NCBI GenBank assembly: GCA_964621645.1
Contig: CAZUMH010000025.1
Span: 1 to 36,106, forward strand
Direction of reading: 5' to 3'
Length of the DNA stretch: 36,106 bases
Origin: CAZUMH01 sp964621645
Lineage (GTDB): Bacteria; Zhuqueibacterota; QNDG01; JAGLOF01
Below are positions 32,823 to 36,106 of this stretch, piece after piece. The translations under genes were made by a program, and so were the position numbers. Position 1 is the first letter of the stretch; each line of letters begins with the position of its first letter. The notes beneath the pieces were generated by a model. It did no database searches. It was not told the origin of the DNA and was given only the letters and a program-made list of their open reading frames with translations.

Positions 32823-33461
32823 ATGGATATCAGCCATATATTCAATGATCAGATTTTTACTCTGATAATCATGCCCCTGCTCATTATGCTTGCCCGGATC
32901 TGTGATGTCACGCTGGGCACTATACGGATCATGTTTGTCTCCAGAGGCGACAAGCTGCTCGCGCCCATACTCGGTTTCTTCGAGATCCTGATCTGGCTGC
33001 TTGCCATCCGCCAGATCATGCAGAATCTGGAAAATGTATACTGCTTTCTCGGGTACGCCACCGGCTATTCCCTCGGTAATTACCTCGGGATAGTAATCGA
33101 AGAGAAAGTCGCCTTCGGGAAATTGATCATCCGGGTGATCACGAAAGCGGACGCCTCCGTGTTGGTGCGTACCCTGCGCTCGAAGGGATTTGGAGTGACA
33201 AAAATCGATGCTGAAGGGTCGACGGGGCTGGTAAATATCGTGTATACAATAATCGACAGAGTGCATGCCGACAGGGTGATCAGGATCATCGAACAGTTCA
33301 ATCCCAAGGCTTTCTACACGGTAGAGAATGTCTCCTCCGTTAAGGAAGGCATCTTCCCTTCCAGAATGACGATAATCAAACGTATGTTCCGCAAACCTTC
33401 CAGGCTCTATCGCCGTGTTCGTGTGTATCAGAAGCGGTACCTGCAGCGGAAATCCAAATAA
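32823..33461 (+). CDS. UPF0316 / DUF2179 membrane protein
   Basis: A 212-residue protein with three N-terminal membrane helices (about 8-90) holding the family pattern LARICDVTLGTIRIMFVSRG and YATGYSLGNYLGIVIEEK, followed by a cytoplasmic DUF2179-like domain (about 95-180) with GFGVTKIDAEGSTGLV and a basic tail. The frame opens 20 codons earlier, but the ATG at 32823 has GGAGAG eight bases upstream and fits the family start. The biochemical function of the family is unknown. It is expressed divergently from the glycan array and 206 bp before the OmpA-like gene. Confidence 0.85.
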   Translation: MDISHIFNDQIFTLIIMPLLIMLARICDVTLGTIRIMFVSRGDKLLAPILGFFEILIWLLAIRQIMQNLENVYCFLGYATGYSLGNYLGIVIEEKVAFGKLIIRVITKADASVLVRTLRSKGFGVTKIDAEGSTGLVNIVYTIIDRVHADRVIRIIEQFNPKAFYTVENVSSVKEGIFPSRMTIIKRMFRKPSRLYRRVRVYQKRYLQRKSK

Positions 33462-33528
33462 TTCCGGCGTGCCTCTCACGGTATTTCAGAAAGGATCCAT
33501 CCAGTGTCGGGAGGAAACATATCCCATT

Positions 33529-33558
33529 TTCACGAGTTCAATGTTTATAAACTTTAAT
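33529..33558 (+). promoter_or_regulatory. Weak candidate promoter before the OmpA-like gene
   Basis: TTCACG (33529-33534) and TTTAAT (33553-33558, five of six) lie 18 bases apart in the 206-bp gap. The -35 match is poor (four of six). The remainder of the gap shows no gene or obvious terminator. Confidence 0.3.
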
Positions 33559-33667
33559 GAGGATACCAGAAATAAATCCTCTTCCTGTTTTCTGATCTGA
33601 CGGCTGGTTTCCTCTGGAGATTGCCAATAAAACAGAAGTGAACCTTACGTAAAAGGAGCTGATAACG

Positions 33668-34609
33668 ATGAAAAAAATCTGTTTTTTGTCCGCGGTCCTC
33701 ACCCTGTTCTTGTCGTCAACTGGTTTTGCCCAGCGGACAAGCGACATTGACACCGGAAAAGATTATCCCCTGGTATCGAGATTCAGGGGATCGGTTATTG
33801 AGTGGTATGAGCATAAAAATTTCAATACGTATTTTATCCTGGAAAAGCAGGATCAGAACCTCGTCCCCAAAGAGATCGATGGTGAGATTATCCGCATCCA
33901 ATACTCCGCCGGAAAGGACCACTCGATCACCGAAATAGCGCGGAGCTATGAAACGGCCCTGAAGAATGCGGGCTTTACCCTGGCGCTCAATCTGGATGAA
34001 CACAACAGTCCCAGCAACCTGAATGAGCAGTTATACTTCGGCGAGTTTGACGGCTTGAATAAACTGCCCGGCGGCTCCATCAAACCGGATCACAACGGCG
34101 CCTGGAGCTACCTGGAGGCGATGGGAGAGAAAGACGGCAAGGATATCTACATCGTCATCTACATCACCAACCACGACTTCCCGCTGATCACCTTCGACGC
34201 CGTCGAAGTAAAAAAGATGGAATCGGGTCTGGTCACCGCCCAGAATATCGACAAGGGCATTTCCTCCGCCGGGCACATCACCCTGGCGGGAATTTATTTT
34301 GACACAGGCAAATCGACGATCAAACCGGAATCTGATAAGGCCCTGGCAAACATCGCTGTCTATCTGAAAGCGCATCCCGGTAAAAAATATCTCATCGTCG
34401 GACATACGGATAATGTGGGGGATTTTGCATCCAACCTCACTCTTTCCACGGACAGGGCCGAAGCCGTGGCGGCGGAATTGACCGCCAAATACGGTATCGA
34501 TCCGGCTCAGCTGACGCCCTACGGCGTCGCCTTTGCCGCGCCGGTGGCATCCAACGCCAGTGACGCCGGAAGAGCGAGAAACAGACGGGTCGAACTGGTC
34601 GAACAGTAA
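33668..34609 (+). CDS. OmpA-family outer-membrane/periplasmic protein
   Basis: A 313-residue exported protein. A signal peptide (1-21, ending SSTGFAQ) is followed by an N-terminal domain of about 180 residues that I do not recognise (starts DYPLVSRFRGSVIEWYEHK). The C-terminal OmpA/MotB-type peptidoglycan-binding domain is clear from about 205: IYFDTGKSTIKPESDKALAN, IVGHTDNVGDFASNLTLS and a final AGRARNRRVELVE. There is no eight-strand barrel. It has AAAGGAG eight bases before the ATG. A strong stem-loop follows the stop, before the next gene. It probably anchors a periplasmic or outer-membrane function to the cell wall. Confidence 0.9.
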   Translation: MKKICFLSAVLTLFLSSTGFAQRTSDIDTGKDYPLVSRFRGSVIEWYEHKNFNTYFILEKQDQNLVPKEIDGEIIRIQYSAGKDHSITEIARSYETALKNAGFTLALNLDEHNSPSNLNEQLYFGEFDGLNKLPGGSIKPDHNGAWSYLEAMGEKDGKDIYIVIYITNHDFPLITFDAVEVKKMESGLVTAQNIDKGISSAGHITLAGIYFDTGKSTIKPESDKALANIAVYLKAHPGKKYLIVGHTDNVGDFASNLTLSTDRAEAVAAELTAKYGIDPAQLTPYGVAFAAPVASNASDAGRARNRRVELVEQ

Positions 34610-34635
34610 AACCGTCTGTTTGGATGTACCCTTTC

Positions 34636-34668
34636 GATCAGCCGACGGCTTTCCGACGCCGGCTGATC
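34636..34668. terminator. Stem-loop between the OmpA-like gene and the small membrane gene
   Basis: A perfect 9-bp inverted repeat, GATCAGCCG (34636-34644) with CGGCTGATC (34660-34668), encloses a 15-base loop that can itself pair CGG/CCG. It lies 27 bp after the OmpA-like stop. No run of T follows, so it is not a textbook intrinsic terminator; it may attenuate, protect the message end or bind a protein. Confidence 0.45.
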
Positions 34669-34675
34669 ATGACGA

Positions 34676-35080
34676 GTGGAGGGCAAGATCAAGATAATTT
34701 TAATCTACATGATTTCCTGGCTGGGACTGGTGCTGCTGGCGATTCTTAACGGAACGTTGCGGCAGAAGGGATACGGCCCCTTGATGAGTGAATTGTCCGC
34801 CCATCAGGTATCCACGCTCATAGCAATTATCATTTTTGCGGTGTATATTTATATTATTACGGGATTTTTCAGACTGGAATCAGCCCGGCAGGCTCTGCTT
34901 ATCGGCGCCGTCTGGGTTGCCATGACGGTCATCTTTGAATTCCTTTTCGGCCATTTTGTCATGGGGCACTCCTGGAGCAGGCTGTTTCACGATTATAATC
35001 TGCTCCAGGGAAGGCTGTGGCTGCTGGTGCTCATCTGGACATTTATTGCTCCCTGGATTTTTTACAGAATACGATCCTGA
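34676..35080 (+). CDS. Conserved four-helix membrane protein of unknown function
   Basis: A small hydrophobic protein of about 134 residues with four predicted membrane helices. Conserved-looking features are AILNGTLRQKGYGPLMSELS, AHQVST, and VIFEFLFGHFVMGHSWSRLF with DYNLLQGRLW. I recall this pattern from a widespread uncharacterised bacterial family (recollection, not a search). The start is unsettled: GTG at 34676 has no upstream ribosome binding site and contains the only good one (GGAGGG at 34678-34683). That site points to a downstream initiation, for example ATC at 34688 (about 130 residues). It is too unlike GtcA to propose it as a sugar-lipid flippase. It lies between inverted repeats at 34636-34668 and 35076-35138. 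Confidence 0.75.
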   Translation: MEGKIKIILIYMISWLGLVLLAILNGTLRQKGYGPLMSELSAHQVSTLIAIIIFAVYIYIITGFFRLESARQALLIGAVWVAMTVIFEFLFGHFVMGHSWSRLFHDYNLLQGRLWLLVLIWTFIAPWIFYRIRS

Positions 35081-35138
35081 TCGATCGTATGACGACCGGA
35101 GACCGCCCCTCGATGATGCGGGGACACTTCCGATCAGG
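35076..35138. repeat. Long-range inverted repeat after the four-helix gene
   Basis: CCTGATCG (35076-35083, overlapping the stop region of the four-helix gene) is a perfect inverted copy of CGATCAGG (35131-35138). The 47-base interval contains a small CCCC/GGGG hairpin (35106-35109 with 35120-35123). No T-run follows. Together with the stem-loop at 34636-34668 it brackets the four-helix gene. Confidence 0.4.
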
Positions 35139-35182
35139 GTGAGATAGTGTCTCGCTTCATTGGACAGGAAAGGAGAAGGATC

Positions 35183-36061
35183 ATGGAAAAAGCGGATCGT
35201 ATCGCTCTGGTGACGCTTCCCGTTGCTATTTTATTCAGCCTGGGGCTTGCCTGGGCCGGCAGCCGGGGGGGTTTCGCTATTTCCGGGTTTCCCCTTTTCG
35301 CCCTGGTGATCGGGATGGCTTTCCTGATCCAGTGGCTGGCCTTTTCCGTGGCCTGGCTGCTCCGCAGTGAACGCTTCTTCGACCTCACCGGCGCCGTTAC
35401 CTACGTTTCCGTTATGCTGACGGCGGCACTGCTCGGCCCGGTGATCGACGGCCGTTCCCTCCTGCTGCTGCTGCTGGTGCTCATTTGGGCGGGCCGGCTG
35501 GGGGCCTTTCTTGTCCGCCGCATCCGCAGGGCGGGACGGGACGCCCGTTTCGATGATATCAAGGTCTCTTTTCTGCGCTTCCTCAACGCCTGGACCCTGC
35601 AGGCGCTGTGGATAAGCTTCACTCTGGCGGCGGCGTTAGCCGCCGTTACTGCCGTAAAGCGGGAGGGATTGGGGATTTTCGCCCTGATCGGCCTTTTGGT
35701 CTGGGTATTTGGATTTTCGCTGGAAGTCACGGCCGACGCCCAGAAGAGCCGCTTCCGGACTCATCCTGAGAACAGGGACAGGTTCATCAGTACCGGTCTC
35801 TGGGCCTGGTCCCGCCACCCCAACTACTTCGGCGAGATCGTCTTATGGATCGGGGTGGCCGTCATCGCCCTGCCCGTGCTGCGGGGCTGGCAGTGGGTCA
35901 CGCTGATCTCTCCTCTCTTCGTCGCCTTCCTGCTCAATCGCATCAGCGGGGTGCCCATCCTGGAAAAACGGGCGGATGAGAAATGGGGCGGGCAAGCGGA
36001 CTACGAGGCCTACAAAAAACGGACGCCGGTGCTCATCCCCCGGAGCCCCAAGGTGAAATAG
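35183..36061 (+). CDS. DUF1295 / steroid 5-alpha-reductase-like membrane protein
   Basis: A 292-residue inner-membrane protein of the DUF1295 family, which shares its C-terminal fold with steroid 5-alpha reductases and isoprenylcysteine methyltransferases. Seven or so hydrophobic segments span the protein. The diagnostic block LWAWSRHPNYFGEIVLWIGV lies at about 210-230, preceded by FSLEVTADAQKSRFR and followed by RISGVPILEKRADEKWGG and DYEAYKKRTPVLIP. The frame opens 12 codons earlier, but the ATG at 35183 has a strong AGGAGAAGG and fits the family. The substrate in bacteria is unknown; an NADPH-dependent reductase or a methyltransferase activity are both conceivable. It ends 45 bp before the window edge. 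Confidence 0.9.
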   Translation: MEKADRIALVTLPVAILFSLGLAWAGSRGGFAISGFPLFALVIGMAFLIQWLAFSVAWLLRSERFFDLTGAVTYVSVMLTAALLGPVIDGRSLLLLLLVLIWAGRLGAFLVRRIRRAGRDARFDDIKVSFLRFLNAWTLQALWISFTLAAALAAVTAVKREGLGIFALIGLLVWVFGFSLEVTADAQKSRFRTHPENRDRFISTGLWAWSRHPNYFGEIVLWIGVAVIALPVLRGWQWVTLISPLFVAFLLNRISGVPILEKRADEKWGGQADYEAYKKRTPVLIPRSPKVK

Positions 36062-36106
36062 AAGGAAATTTTCAATCCATTATCCTATCCCGCAAAGCAT
36101 ACCACC

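Noticed and set aside
32703..33479. Open frame of 258 codons on the minus strand opposite the UPF0316 gene
   Set aside because: The plus-strand product has clear family motifs, membrane helices and a good ribosome binding site; the reverse frame has none.
34676..35080. Four-helix protein as a GtcA-type flippase partner of YfhO
   Set aside because: Size and helix number fit, but the conserved residues are those of a different uncharacterised family, and it is on the other strand well away from the glycan array.

Overview
The window looks like part of a genome bin (a run of 10 Ns at 25184-25193 marks a scaffold join) from a Gram-negative bacterium. The likeliest home is the FCB superphylum (Bacteroidota and related candidate phyla). 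Evidence: a DUF4292 outer-membrane lipoprotein, a lipoprotein of the glutaminyl-cyclase-like M28 type, sensors with 14 'two-component regulator propeller' repeats and a Y_Y_Y domain, a YfhO membrane protein, and a polysaccharide deacetylase of the type common in Bacteroidota. Phylum-level placement is inference. I see no tRNA, rRNA, CRISPR array, phage gene or insertion sequence.

Layout. (1) 87-3980, minus strand: a compact operon of M28 lipoprotein, prmA, deoC and deoA/pdp, behind a good sigma-70-type promoter at 4025-4053. (2) 4158-6478, plus strand: folC and an SDR-family NAD-dependent epimerase/dehydratase, overlapping by ATGA. (3) 6587-14330, plus strand: two very large paralogous sensor kinases in tandem. 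Each has a periplasmic 14-blade propeller, a Y_Y_Y domain, one membrane segment, one or two PAS domains and a HisKA_2-type kinase core. The first has lost key ATP-binding residues and the second largely keeps them. (4) 14349-15944, minus strand, convergent with the kinases: ECF sigma factor, zinc-finger anti-sigma factor and a Spy/CpxP-like small membrane-anchored protein. (5) 16039-32434, minus strand: a long co-directional array for a surface glycan. In transcription order it encodes a TPR protein, DUF4292 lipoprotein, GT2 polyprenyl-phosphate-type glycosyltransferase, two GT4 glycosyltransferases, a polysaccharide deacetylase, a third GT4, a sulfotransferase, a methyltransferase, a second sulfotransferase, a Wzx-like flippase, YfhO and a conventional histidine kinase. 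(6) 32823-36061, plus strand: a UPF0316/DUF2179 membrane protein, an OmpA-family protein, a small four-helix membrane protein and a DUF1295 membrane protein, with inverted repeats around the small gene.

How it may work together (inference). Region 5 probably builds, modifies (deacetylation, sulfation, methylation) and exports a glycan. YfhO may be a GT-C enzyme fed by the lipid-linked sugar made by the GT2. The histidine kinase 3 bp after yfhO and the ECF module next to it suggest envelope-stress or glycan sensing. The tandem propeller sensors resemble carbohydrate-sensing hybrid two-component systems but lack receiver and DNA-binding domains, and no response regulator is present in the window. 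This degenerate/intact sensor pair is the most unusual item here.
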